Shown here one piece after another: positions 51,599-58,322 of a stretch of 58,322 nucleotides of DNA (within the stretch, counting starts at the first letter, position 1; each line of letters begins with the position of its first letter). The position numbers and the translations under genes were made by a program. This stretch comes from Chloroflexota bacterium (GTDB lineage Bacteria > Chloroflexota > UBA4733): positions 1 to 58,322 of the forward strand of contig JANWJO010000109.1 in the NCBI GenBank assembly GCA_025449435.1, given 5' to 3'. The notes beneath the pieces were generated by a model. It saw only the letters and a program-made list of their open reading frames with translations. It searched no databases and had not been told where the DNA came from.

Positions 51599-54583
51599 GT
51601 GGACCAAACGCCCGCACCTTCAGGTGTTCCATCGCGAGGCGACAATGCCCAGCACACGATCACTGTCATCGCCGTCTGGCTGACCATTACGGTGGCCGCC
51701 TGCCTGCGCCTGTTCCGGCTCGACTATGCCGAGTATCGCGGCGACGACGACGACATGGTGAACGCTGCAGTAAACGCCCTGCACCAAGGCTGGCTCCAGA
51801 GTCACGGGCTCATCTCTTCTATACCTATTGATAACGGCCCGGTAGCCATGTGGCTGCTGATGGTGCCGCTCGCTACTACCAACAGCTTGCTGGCAGCCGG
51901 CGTGTTTGTGGCGCTTCTGAACGTTGCAACGGTCATCGGCCTGTACATTGCAGTCCGCCGGCTGTGGGGCACGCCGCTGGCGCTGCTCGCTACCATACTG
52001 TTCGCTGTCAATCCCTGGGCAGTCACGTATGCCCGCCGCCTGTGGATCACGGCATTCGATGCTCCCCTGGCGCTGCTTGCTCTGTGGGCGCTCCTGGCGT
52101 TCCTCCAGTCGATGCAGCCCGCGGCGACCGGTGCGGACTCACCTCCGCCGCCCATGTCGCCAGGCATCCTGCGCTTTCCTGTAATTCGCGGGCAGCGCGA
52201 TCGTGGCCGCTGGCGGCCGTTCGCCTTTGCCGTGCTGTCCGGGCTTGCTTTGTCGGCGTTCTTCCAAGCCCACGTGGTACCAATGGGCGAAATAGTGGCA
52301 GTCGTGTTGAGTCTCCTACTGTTCTGGCGGTTGCTCAGAATGTGGCCAACGCTGCTGGCACTCGCTGTGCTCGCCGTAACAATGGCGCCCTATGTGTTCA
52401 CCACCGTCATCCCGGCACTGAGCAAGACGCTGGCCGGCCAGCAAGCGCGTCAACCTGTTGTGGATACCCTGAGCTGGCTGTTCTACGGCCACCTGGTCAC
52501 CGGCCTAGGTTACCAATCCATCCAGCCGGAAGGTTCCCGCATCCTCGACGCGACAGCTGGCCTGTTCACGGCCATCGACTGGCTCGCCGTCGTGTTGCTC
52601 GTTGCTGGCTTTGCGGCGGCACTTGTAACGAGCGTACGGGCCGTCCGCGGTGGCCATCGGTTCGAAGGGGCCAGCTATGCGTTGCTCCTGCTGTGGTGTG
52701 CCATTCCGCCACTGGGACTGATGGTTCACCTGGTTGACGTACACCCGTACTACTTTGTGGTGACGATGCCGTGGACGTTCGTGATCGAGGCGATTGGCGC
52801 CCGTACCGTCGGTCACGGCATCGCCCAATTGGTGCACCGTCTACGCCACCGCGACGCCCTCGTGCCGGTTGGCGCCGGAAGGTGGCGACCGGCCGCGCTG
52901 TCACTCGTGGCTGTCGTGTCCGCCGCCCAGCTTGCACTGGCTGTGCCGTTTTTTGCGGTTCTGGGCGAGGTGTGGACCGGGGCCGATTATGGCCTACCAC
53001 TGTCGTATACCCAGCAGATCGTGCAACGTGCGCAGGCAATCGCCACAGCCGGAGGGGTAGATCGTGCCATCGTGGTAGGCGGCTACGACCACGATGTGCA
53101 TTACACGGTGTATTCCGCATTGCACCGCGCGTATCCTCAAGCGCGCTACGCCGACGACCGCGACATCTTGCTGTACTCCCTCGACGGCAGCCAGCCGGTG
53201 GTTTACGTGACGACGGACGACCGCGCCTGGCTCACACAAATCTTGCTCCGGAATTTCGCGTCCGCCCAGGCGTACAACCTGGCTCTTCCTGGGGAAGGTG
53301 TGCACTACCGCATCTTTGAGCCTGATGCCCGTGCCATCTCGACCTGGATGCAGACGCAAGCGTCAGGCGCAACCCACTGGCGATTCGGTGACCTAGCGGA
53401 GGTAACAGCAACCCGGATTTCCGGCGCACCGGCAGGGGAAAATGCGCAAGTGACGTTGAACTGGCAATTTCTGCGTGAACCCACGGAACCGCTCATCATG
53501 CGCATGGAATTGGTCGGCGCCGATGGCTTTGTGTGGGACACAGCGGGTGCCGTCAACTATCCGGCTGACTTCTGGCAGCCCGGCGATGCAACGCGCTTTG
53601 GCATGTTCAACCAGTTGCAATTTGCACTGCCCGTCTACGTGCCGGTCGGCAGCTATACGATGCGGGTGCGCTTGCTTGGTCTGGCCAGTGGGCAGGAATA
53701 TGGCACCGCCGATCCGTTGGGGCAACTGAGCGTGTCGGCTCCATCTGCGGGATCGCTCCAACGCCCACTGCCGGCGCTGCCCCACCCCATGAATGTGACC
53801 GTGACGCCGGGCCTACACTTGCTGGGCTGGTCACTTGATAGCACGGGCGTGCAGCAAAACGGCGTGGTGGGTGTCGTGCTGTTCTGGCAGGCCAGCGCAA
53901 CAGTCGTTGCCCAGCCTACCCTTCGCATCGTGGCGAAGGATGGACAGCCACTGGCGGTGGACGACACGTCGGAATTGGGAGTAGCCAGCCCAACATTTGT
54001 GTGGCCCACCGGCGAACTGCTTGCTGATCGCCATATGCTGCACATTGGGGGGCGCGTGGCCACCGAGCCTAGCACCATTGAACTATCGATTGCCGGTTCG
54101 CAACCGGTGCCGCTCGGGCCGATAACCATCGAGCCGATGCCTCGTCTCATGACGTTACCACCGCTCCCACACCCGACGTCCGTCGAGTTCAACGGTGTGG
54201 TCAGGCTGGCGGGTTACGACCTTGTGCCACCAGCACCGTCTGCAGGAGGCTCGTTGCAGGTCGTGCTGTATTGGTTCTCGTTGGGCGAGCCGGGTGACGA
54301 TGAAACGGTGTTTGTTCACCTCTCCGATGGGCAAGGCAAGGTCGTGGCGCAGGGAGACGGTCCACCTGCGAATGGGTCGGCGCCGATGACAACCTGGGTT
54401 GAAGGTCAGGTGGTCAAGGATATCCACGTCGTGGCACTGCCCGCGGCGCTCCTTGCCGGCTCGTATCGGCTGTCGGTCGGACTACACAACGCCAAGACCG
54501 GTACGCGCCTGGCCATCACGTCGCCGAATCCGGCTGACCCAACTGAGGTCACGCTTACATCCGTTGTGGTGAGATCACACTAG
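51599..54583 (+). CDS. Large GT39-like membrane glycosyltransferase with extracytoplasmic C-terminal half
   Basis: 994 residues, GTG start with AAGGAG (51583-51588) upstream. The first membrane helix (about 20-38) is followed by the acid-rich loop LDYAEYRGDDDDMVNAAVNA, the likely catalytic region of GT-C enzymes, and about ten further helices to residue 460. Helix ends and the sequence FAVNPWAVTYARRLW fit the PMT/ArnT group. Residues from about 470 to 994 are hydrophilic and strand-rich with several beta-sandwich-like units (VTLNWQFLREPTEPLIMRME, and again LQVVLYWFSLGEPGDDETVF). It probably transfers sugars from a lipid carrier outside the membrane. It is not fused to an NHL domain, unlike the gene at 32615. 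Confidence 0.82.
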   Translation: MDQTPAPSGVPSRGDNAQHTITVIAVWLTITVAACLRLFRLDYAEYRGDDDDMVNAAVNALHQGWLQSHGLISSIPIDNGPVAMWLLMVPLATTNSLLAAGVFVALLNVATVIGLYIAVRRLWGTPLALLATILFAVNPWAVTYARRLWITAFDAPLALLALWALLAFLQSMQPAATGADSPPPPMSPGILRFPVIRGQRDRGRWRPFAFAVLSGLALSAFFQAHVVPMGEIVAVVLSLLLFWRLLRMWPTLLALAVLAVTMAPYVFTTVIPALSKTLAGQQARQPVVDTLSWLFYGHLVTGLGYQSIQPEGSRILDATAGLFTAIDWLAVVLLVAGFAAALVTSVRAVRGGHRFEGASYALLLLWCAIPPLGLMVHLVDVHPYYFVVTMPWTFVIEAIGARTVGHGIAQLVHRLRHRDALVPVGAGRWRPAALSLVAVVSAAQLALAVPFFAVLGEVWTGADYGLPLSYTQQIVQRAQAIATAGGVDRAIVVGGYDHDVHYTVYSALHRAYPQARYADDRDILLYSLDGSQPVVYVTTDDRAWLTQILLRNFASAQAYNLALPGEGVHYRIFEPDARAISTWMQTQASGATHWRFGDLAEVTATRISGAPAGENAQVTLNWQFLREPTEPLIMRMELVGADGFVWDTAGAVNYPADFWQPGDATRFGMFNQLQFALPVYVPVGSYTMRVRLLGLASGQEYGTADPLGQLSVSAPSAGSLQRPLPALPHPMNVTVTPGLHLLGWSLDSTGVQQNGVVGVVLFWQASATVVAQPTLRIVAKDGQPLAVDDTSELGVASPTFVWPTGELLADRHMLHIGGRVATEPSTIELSIAGSQPVPLGPITIEPMPRLMTLPPLPHPTSVEFNGVVRLAGYDLVPPAPSAGGSLQVVLYWFSLGEPGDDETVFVHLSDGQGKVVAQGDGPPANGSAPMTTWVEGQVVKDIHVVALPAALLAGSYRLSVGLHNAKTGTRLAITSPNPADPTEVTLTSVVVRSH

Positions 54584-54586
54584 CCG

Positions 54587-55384
54587 CTACGTGCGCCCGT
54601 TTCCGGCGCCTCTGACGAACTCGCGTAGCAGCGCATCGTGCAACAGGCCATTGGTGGCCAGCGTGTTCTTGTGGAGCGCAGTCGTTTCACCCGTTATCGA
54701 GGTGAGCCGTCCGCCAGCCTCTTCCACGATCAGGCGAAGGGCTGCTACATCCCACGGGGAAACCTCCGCCTCGATCATCGCATCGACCTTGCCAGCCGCA
54801 AGCAAGTGATAGCCGTAAAAATCGCCATAACCGCGCGCACTCATTGCTTTAGCGGCAATCTGGCGCAGACCACTGAGCCTGCCGGTGTTTTCGAACACGT
54901 CGATGCCGCCGTGCGCGACAAAAGCCGCACCAAGGTCAGCAACGGCCGAGACACGTAGAGGGCTGCCATTGAGCGTTGCACCCTTACCGCGCCGTGCGGC
55001 AACCAGTTCGTTGAGCACCGGCGCACATGAGACGGCAACCTCCGGGACGCCATCGACATACAGGGCCAGTTGCACGGCAAAGAAGGGTAGCCCACGAATA
55101 TAGTTCTTCGTACCGTCGATGGGGTCGATAAACCACACCGGCCCCTCCAAGCTCGCTATGGCGCCAAACTCCTCGCCGTAGAAGCGATGGGCCGGCTGTG
55201 CGGCGCTGATGCGCGCGCGAATGGCGGCTTCTGCTTCACGGTCGGCCCGGGTGACGGGTGAACGGTCGGGCTTCGTCTCCACGCGTACTCCGGATTGAAA
55301 GTACCGCATGGCGATTGCGGCGGCCTCCTGGGCCGCTTCAAGAGCGAGTTGCAGCACAACAGCATCCTCCTGGACAGTGCCCAT
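54587..55384 (-). CDS. Inositol monophosphatase family protein
   Basis: 265 residues. Lithium-sensitive phosphatase fold with the metal ligands in RFYGEEFG, IDPIDGTKNYIRG and SPWDVAALRLIVEEAGG; MRYFQSGVRVETKPDRSPVT is the usual N-terminal element with Asp and Thr. Family members dephosphorylate inositol phosphates, histidinol phosphate (HisN), fructose bisphosphate or PAP; the choice cannot be made here. A TACACT -10 candidate on the minus strand (55412-55407) gives a very short leader. It converges on the glycosyltransferase gene with only 3 bases between stop codons. Confidence 0.9.
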   Translation of the reverse strand: MGTVQEDAVVLQLALEAAQEAAAIAMRYFQSGVRVETKPDRSPVTRADREAEAAIRARISAAQPAHRFYGEEFGAIASLEGPVWFIDPIDGTKNYIRGLPFFAVQLALYVDGVPEVAVSCAPVLNELVAARRGKGATLNGSPLRVSAVADLGAAFVAHGGIDVFENTGRLSGLRQIAAKAMSARGYGDFYGYHLLAAGKVDAMIEAEVSPWDVAALRLIVEEAGGRLTSITGETTALHKNTLATNGLLHDALLREFVRGAGNGRT

Positions 55385-55464
55385 TCGCGCCTGTATGAGG
55401 AGGACTAGTGTAGCGGGAGATGCGGCCGGACGCGAAGCCGTGAAGAGCGCGCTAGTAAACGAGT

Positions 55465-55761
55465 CTAGCGCGAAAAGACGGACTCTTGCTGGGCGGCCAA
55501 GGGTGCTTCGAGGTAAGCCAGGTTCCGAACGTCGACGTAGACCTCTGAACCACTCGGCGTGCGCAAGACGCCAACAAAATCGCCAATGACTGGGTCATCG
55601 ACGCGACGTACGATCCGGCCGATCGGCCGGCCACCCTCGCCTTGAAACTTGCGCACAGCGACACGCTCGGCTATAAGCCGCTCCAACGTCTCGTGGGCGG
55701 CTACAGGCACATCCGGCGACACGCCGTCCCAGGGCTCCGGAAACTCGAGTACCTTTCTCAT
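55465..55761 (-). CDS. Small conserved-looking protein of unknown function
   Basis: 98 residues. No family recognised. It starts MRKVLEFPEPWDG, has an acidic/hydrophobic helix ETLERLIAERVAVRK and a strand-rich region ending EVYVDVRNLAYLEAP. It has no signal peptide, membrane helix or Cys. TAGGAG 5 bases ahead of the ATG and normal codon use support a real gene. It lies between inositol monophosphatase and isochorismatase-like genes on the same strand, with gaps of 80 and 229 bases. Confidence 0.6.
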   Translation of the reverse strand: MRKVLEFPEPWDGVSPDVPVAAHETLERLIAERVAVRKFQGEGGRPIGRIVRRVDDPVIGDFVGVLRTPSGSEVYVDVRNLAYLEAPLAAQQESVFSR

Positions 55762-55840
55762 GGCACTCCTACTTTCTGCTTGCTAAGGGCACATCTCACA
55801 GATACGGTGACCGGCGAGCCGTTGTGCGCGTTGTGGGTAG

Positions 55841-55872
55841 GAGCTTCGCCACCGCCAAAGCGGCGAAAGCTC
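55841..55872. repeat. Nested hairpin upstream of the small gene
   Basis: GAGCTTCGCC (55841-55850) pairs with GGCGAAAGCTC (55862-55872) with one bulged base, enclosing a second small GGCG/CGCC pair. It lies in the 229-base gap 55762-55990. No T-run follows on either strand. It could be an RNA element or a weak terminator of the isochorismatase-like gene. Confidence 0.35.
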
Positions 55873-55990
55873 ACTTCTCCATACGTTCAGTCTAAGGCCT
55901 TAATCGCTAAAGTCAACAGTGAATCGCGGGCCGACGGCTGGAATGCTGTACTTCGCTAGGACAGTTGGGCCGTTCAACACGTTCCCCTTG

Positions 55991-56572
55991 TCAAGAGCTC
56001 GGGTCGGCCTCCTCTTTGATGATTTGGAGTGCTGACCGAAACGCAGTGGTGCCGGCTACACCCAGCCACTCGTACATAGCCATTTCCGTGTGCGCGGGCA
56101 CCGCGCCGGCAAACCACAAACGCTCTACCCCGACCTGCGCGGCCAGCGCCGTGCGGGCTGAGACGGCGTCCACCAGGACCGACACGTTGTAGCCAGCACG
56201 CAGCGCATCGATGGCTGTTTGGTACACGCAGATGTGCGACTCGATGCCACAGAGCAGCAGGTTCGGCCGGTTGAGCTCGAGCACCACATCGACGAAGGCT
56301 GGGCTGCCGAAGCAGCTGAACTCCATCTTGGCGATCGGCTCTGTGCCTCCAAGCACTTCCTTGAGGCTAGCCACAGTTGGGCCGAGCCCGCGCGGGTTTT
56401 GCTCGGTGGCCACGATTGGGACGCCCAGCAGCTGGGCAACACGGAGGATGCGGCGGCAGGCCCGTACCGTGCGCTCATGCTCGAAAATCGCAGGAACTAG
56501 CCGTTCCTGGACGTCGATAAGCACGAGCGCACTGTCACCAACCGTTAAGTGCGTGCGTGCAGCGGCGTCCAT
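55991..56572 (-). CDS. Isochorismatase-like cysteine hydrolase
   Basis: 193 residues. The catalytic triad of the family is visible: D20 in ALVLIDVQERLVPAI, K82 in PIAKMEFSCFG and C115 in LCGIESHICVYQTAIDALRA, with the cis-peptide element before the Cys. The sequence is of the YcaC/hydrolase subgroup. Known members act on isochorismate, nicotinamide, or N-carbamoyl compounds; the substrate here is unknown. The ATG lies within the 3' end of the VOC gene (28-base overlap), so both are made from one message. Confidence 0.9.
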   Translation of the reverse strand: MDAAARTHLTVGDSALVLIDVQERLVPAIFEHERTVRACRRILRVAQLLGVPIVATEQNPRGLGPTVASLKEVLGGTEPIAKMEFSCFGSPAFVDVVLELNRPNLLLCGIESHICVYQTAIDALRAGYNVSVLVDAVSARTALAAQVGVERLWFAGAVPAHTEMAMYEWLGVAGTTAFRSALQIIKEEADPSS

Positions 56573-56973
56573 TGCACCAGTTCGACGCGATTGCCTTCCG
56601 GGTCCCGGAAGAAGATGTTGTCCAGGTGCTCGCCGATTTCTGCAACGTCCGAATGCGACATCGGCGCTTCCATTGGCGTTCCGGCCGCTTCCAGACGAGC
56701 GACGATGTCATCGATTTTCAGGACAGACACAGCCAGGTGGTCCATGGTGCCCTGCTTGGCGTCGCCGGGGGCGTCTGACTTCACCAACTGTACGCCGCGG
56801 TACCAGATGACCCTTGGGTTGCCTGGTTCGCCAGCTTGCCGGATATAAGGCAAGCCCATTGTCGTGCCATAAAAGGCCGACATCTTGTCCAGGTCATGCA
56901 CTCGGATGGCAACGTGATGATGCGCGTGGTTAAGGGTGGCTTGAAACTGGTCCGGCACGGCGACCTCTCCCAT
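56545..56973 (-). CDS. VOC (glyoxalase/bleomycin resistance/dioxygenase) superfamily protein
   Basis: About 142 residues. Two beta-alpha-beta-beta-beta modules with metal ligands: His in AHHHVAIRVHDLDKMSAFY, then RVIWYRGVQLVK; second half TMDHLAVSVLKIDDIVARLE and FFRDPEGNRVELVQW with the Glu. Such proteins isomerise, dioxygenate or bind small molecules. Start ATG 56973 was chosen as the common length; ATG 57018 in frame would give 157 residues, and no strong ribosome-binding site separates them. It is divergent from the lipoprotein gene at 57073. Confidence 0.85.
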   Translation of the reverse strand: MGEVAVPDQFQATLNHAHHHVAIRVHDLDKMSAFYGTTMGLPYIRQAGEPGNPRVIWYRGVQLVKSDAPGDAKQGTMDHLAVSVLKIDDIVARLEAAGTPMEAPMSHSDVAEIGEHLDNIFFRDPEGNRVELVQWTPLHART

Positions 56974-57072
56974 TTCACTGTGGGTTTCCCGCAAGCTGCT
57001 GGCGGTGTCCAGGAGCATCGCGTAGTGTACAGCGTAAGAGAATGCATATGATCGGAACGTACACTTCCATCT

Positions 57073-58322
57073 ATGCGAACGCATCTCGCGCCTTTGCTCC
57101 TGGTCGTTCTATTTCTTGCCAGTTGCGCCTCGAGTCAGGCGGCCGCGCAGACTGCCGCGAAAAGTGCGCCAGCGGCGGCGAGGCCGACCGCCGCAGCCCA
57201 ACCTGCGGTGCCAGCGACGGCCACCGCTGGCCAGAGCGCGCAACCAGTTAGCCCCGCGACACCGCCGCCGCCGGCCATCCAGAGCACACCTGACGTTCCC
57301 ACAGCAACGCCGCCGGCAACGGCACAACCGGCTCCGCAGGTTGCGGACGCGCCAGCCGCCACGCCAACGGCTGCGCCGACCGCCGTTGACCCGCGCTGGC
57401 AATCGGGCCGCGTACCGGAAGGCTTCCCGACGCCCAACACCGTTGGCGAGCTGTTGCAAGCAGGCGGTCCGGCGCGCGACCCCGGGTCACTGGCCTGGGC
57501 CCATCCCGGACCCTACATTGGCGACGCCATTAAGGGTGCCGCGTTCCATAGTTTCACCAGCGCGCAGCGGCTGATGACGACCTATTACTTCTACTGGGAT
57601 GACTACACCACACCGCAATCGGAGGAACGCGGCTTCCTCCACATCTTCGACACGCCGGTGGATTGGCAGACCTATAACTTTCTGTCGCCAGACACCCACC
57701 TGAAGGCGTTCACCGATATGGCAGCGGCTGGGCTCGACTTCGTGCTGCCGGTGTATTGGGGCGAACCCGGGCACCCGGGCCGCACCACATCAGAGACCTA
57801 CCCCCACTATTGGAGTACCGAGGGGATACCGCCTATGGTGCAGGCGTTGAATCAGTTGCACGCCTCCGGCCAGCCGTTGCAAATGGGCATGTTCTACGAC
57901 ACCACCATCATTGCCAACGCCGACCTCACCACTCCCAATGGCAAGCAGTACTTCTACGTCAACATTCGCGACTATTACTCCCGTATCCCTCCGGAAGACT
58001 GGGCTATGATCGACAACCGGCCTATCGTTTTCCTGTATGACACGCTGTGGGTATCCAAGTTCGATCAGTCTACGTTCGACTACGCTTCCGACCAGTTCGC
58101 TAAGGACTTCAACGGCATGCGACCGTATTTCGTCATCGAGTCGCAGTGGGCACACAGCAAAGGCGTCACGCCACCCCAACCTATTCATGCCGACGGGATG
58201 TATGGTTGGGGCGCAGCAGTGAGCGGCTATAACCCGGATCCTGCACTCACCGTGAAAGAAGTGGGGCCCGGCTTCAACAACACGCCCTATTGCAAAGGTG
58301 GCCCTGCCAAGAACTGCTTCGA
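57073..58322 (+). CDS. Lipoprotein with glycoside-hydrolase-like domain (3' end outside window)
   Basis: 416 residues visible. The start gives a lipoprotein signal, HLAPLLLVVLFLASCASS, with Cys after LAS. A long Ala/Pro/Thr-rich tether (about 20-120) follows. The folded part starts near residue 155: MTTYYFYWDDYTTPQSEERG, then DMAAAGLDFVLPVYWGEPGH, GQPLQMGMFYDTTI and RPIVFLYDTLWV. This resembles DUF5010/GH99-type TIM barrels of glycan-degrading enzymes (for example endo-alpha-mannosidases), but I cannot assign the family firmly without the C-terminus. It would act on the outer face of the membrane. A TATGAT at 57047-57052 might be its -10. Confidence 0.7.
   Translation, partial: MRTHLAPLLLVVLFLASCASSQAAAQTAAKSAPAAARPTAAAQPAVPATATAGQSAQPVSPATPPPPAIQSTPDVPTATPPATAQPAPQVADAPAATPTAAPTAVDPRWQSGRVPEGFPTPNTVGELLQAGGPARDPGSLAWAHPGPYIGDAIKGAAFHSFTSAQRLMTTYYFYWDDYTTPQSEERGFLHIFDTPVDWQTYNFLSPDTHLKAFTDMAAAGLDFVLPVYWGEPGHPGRTTSETYPHYWSTEGIPPMVQALNQLHASGQPLQMGMFYDTTIIANADLTTPNGKQYFYVNIRDYYSRIPPEDWAMIDNRPIVFLYDTLWVSKFDQSTFDYASDQFAKDFNGMRPYFVIESQWAHSKGVTPPQPIHADGMYGWGAAVSGYNPDPALTVKEVGPGFNNTPYCKGGPAKNCF

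Noticed and set aside
52566..53120. Arg-rich frame opposite the large glycosyltransferase
   Set aside because: Composition is that of an antisense frame; the sense gene is continuous and has clear membrane helices.
55841..55872. Factor-independent terminator
   Set aside because: The stem is good, but neither side has a T-run, so I list it only as a hairpin.
57116..57574. Arg/Pro-rich frame at the start of the lipoprotein gene
   Set aside because: It is the +1 frame of the Ala/Pro/Thr-rich tether of the lipoprotein; no start signal.

Overview
The window looks like a stretch of core chromosome from a GC-rich, probably monoderm bacterium. A member of Chloroflexota is most likely, but this is inferred from gene content and was not tested with a tree. 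Pointers are a guanylate kinase whose P-loop reads GAGKD, an RqcH/NFACT protein, a succinate dehydrogenase of the HdrB-like (SdhE) type, a PPi-type phosphofructokinase, archaeal-type phosphoglycerate mutase and GlpX bisphosphatase, and several lipoproteins but no outer-membrane genes. I see no transposase, phage, CRISPR, rRNA or tRNA gene.

Layout. 1-3195: a gmk-recD2 pair (recD2 cut by the window edge) diverges from rqcH, which overlaps a degenerate receiver-like gene. 3196-12520: a plus-strand metabolic run: RutE-like nitroreductase, M20 amidohydrolase, sugar isomerase, Gfo/Idh oxidoreductase, dnaG, apgM, a PfkB kinase and an SDR. 12610-14751: two peptide-type ABC ATPases with no permease or binding protein nearby. 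15033-17882: an IscA-type protein converges on an M20 dipeptidase and glpX. 18043-22519: a clear sigma70-type promoter drives a histidine-phosphatase homologue that has lost its nucleophile, followed by sdhA, sdhB and an HdrB-like subunit. 22639-31035: a mixed set: class III aminotransferase, an unknown membrane-tethered protein, a DUF4386-like membrane protein, MarR regulator, creatininase-like hydrolase, a small protein coupled to an amidase, CcdA and Cfa. 31241-37522: an S41 protease, a GT39-NHL fusion, a PhyH-like dioxygenase, ftsY and a CHAP hydrolase. 37756-42777: a minus-strand housekeeping block, yqeY-pgpH-ybeY-moxR-ispE. 43110-49957: a four-gene ABC system: lipoprotein adaptor with a very long coiled coil, 990-residue FtsX-type permease and two different ATPases, the first with an AbrB-like tail. 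50293-58322: pfp, a large membrane glycosyltransferase, inositol monophosphatase family protein, small genes, and the start of a lipoprotein with a glycoside-hydrolase-like domain.

At least five, probably six, intergenic gaps hold members of one GC-rich palindromic repeat family, sharing exact 17-18 bp blocks and terminal or internal inverted repeats. They occur only between genes, mostly between convergent ones. Several upstream regions share a short motif, GGTA[C/T]A[C/G]TG, that looks like this organism's -10 region.

The most interesting items are the repeat family, the asymmetric ABC system, the His-less phosphatase ahead of sdh, the S41 protease without the usual lysine, the receiver-like protein fused translationally to rqcH, and the GT39-NHL fusion.
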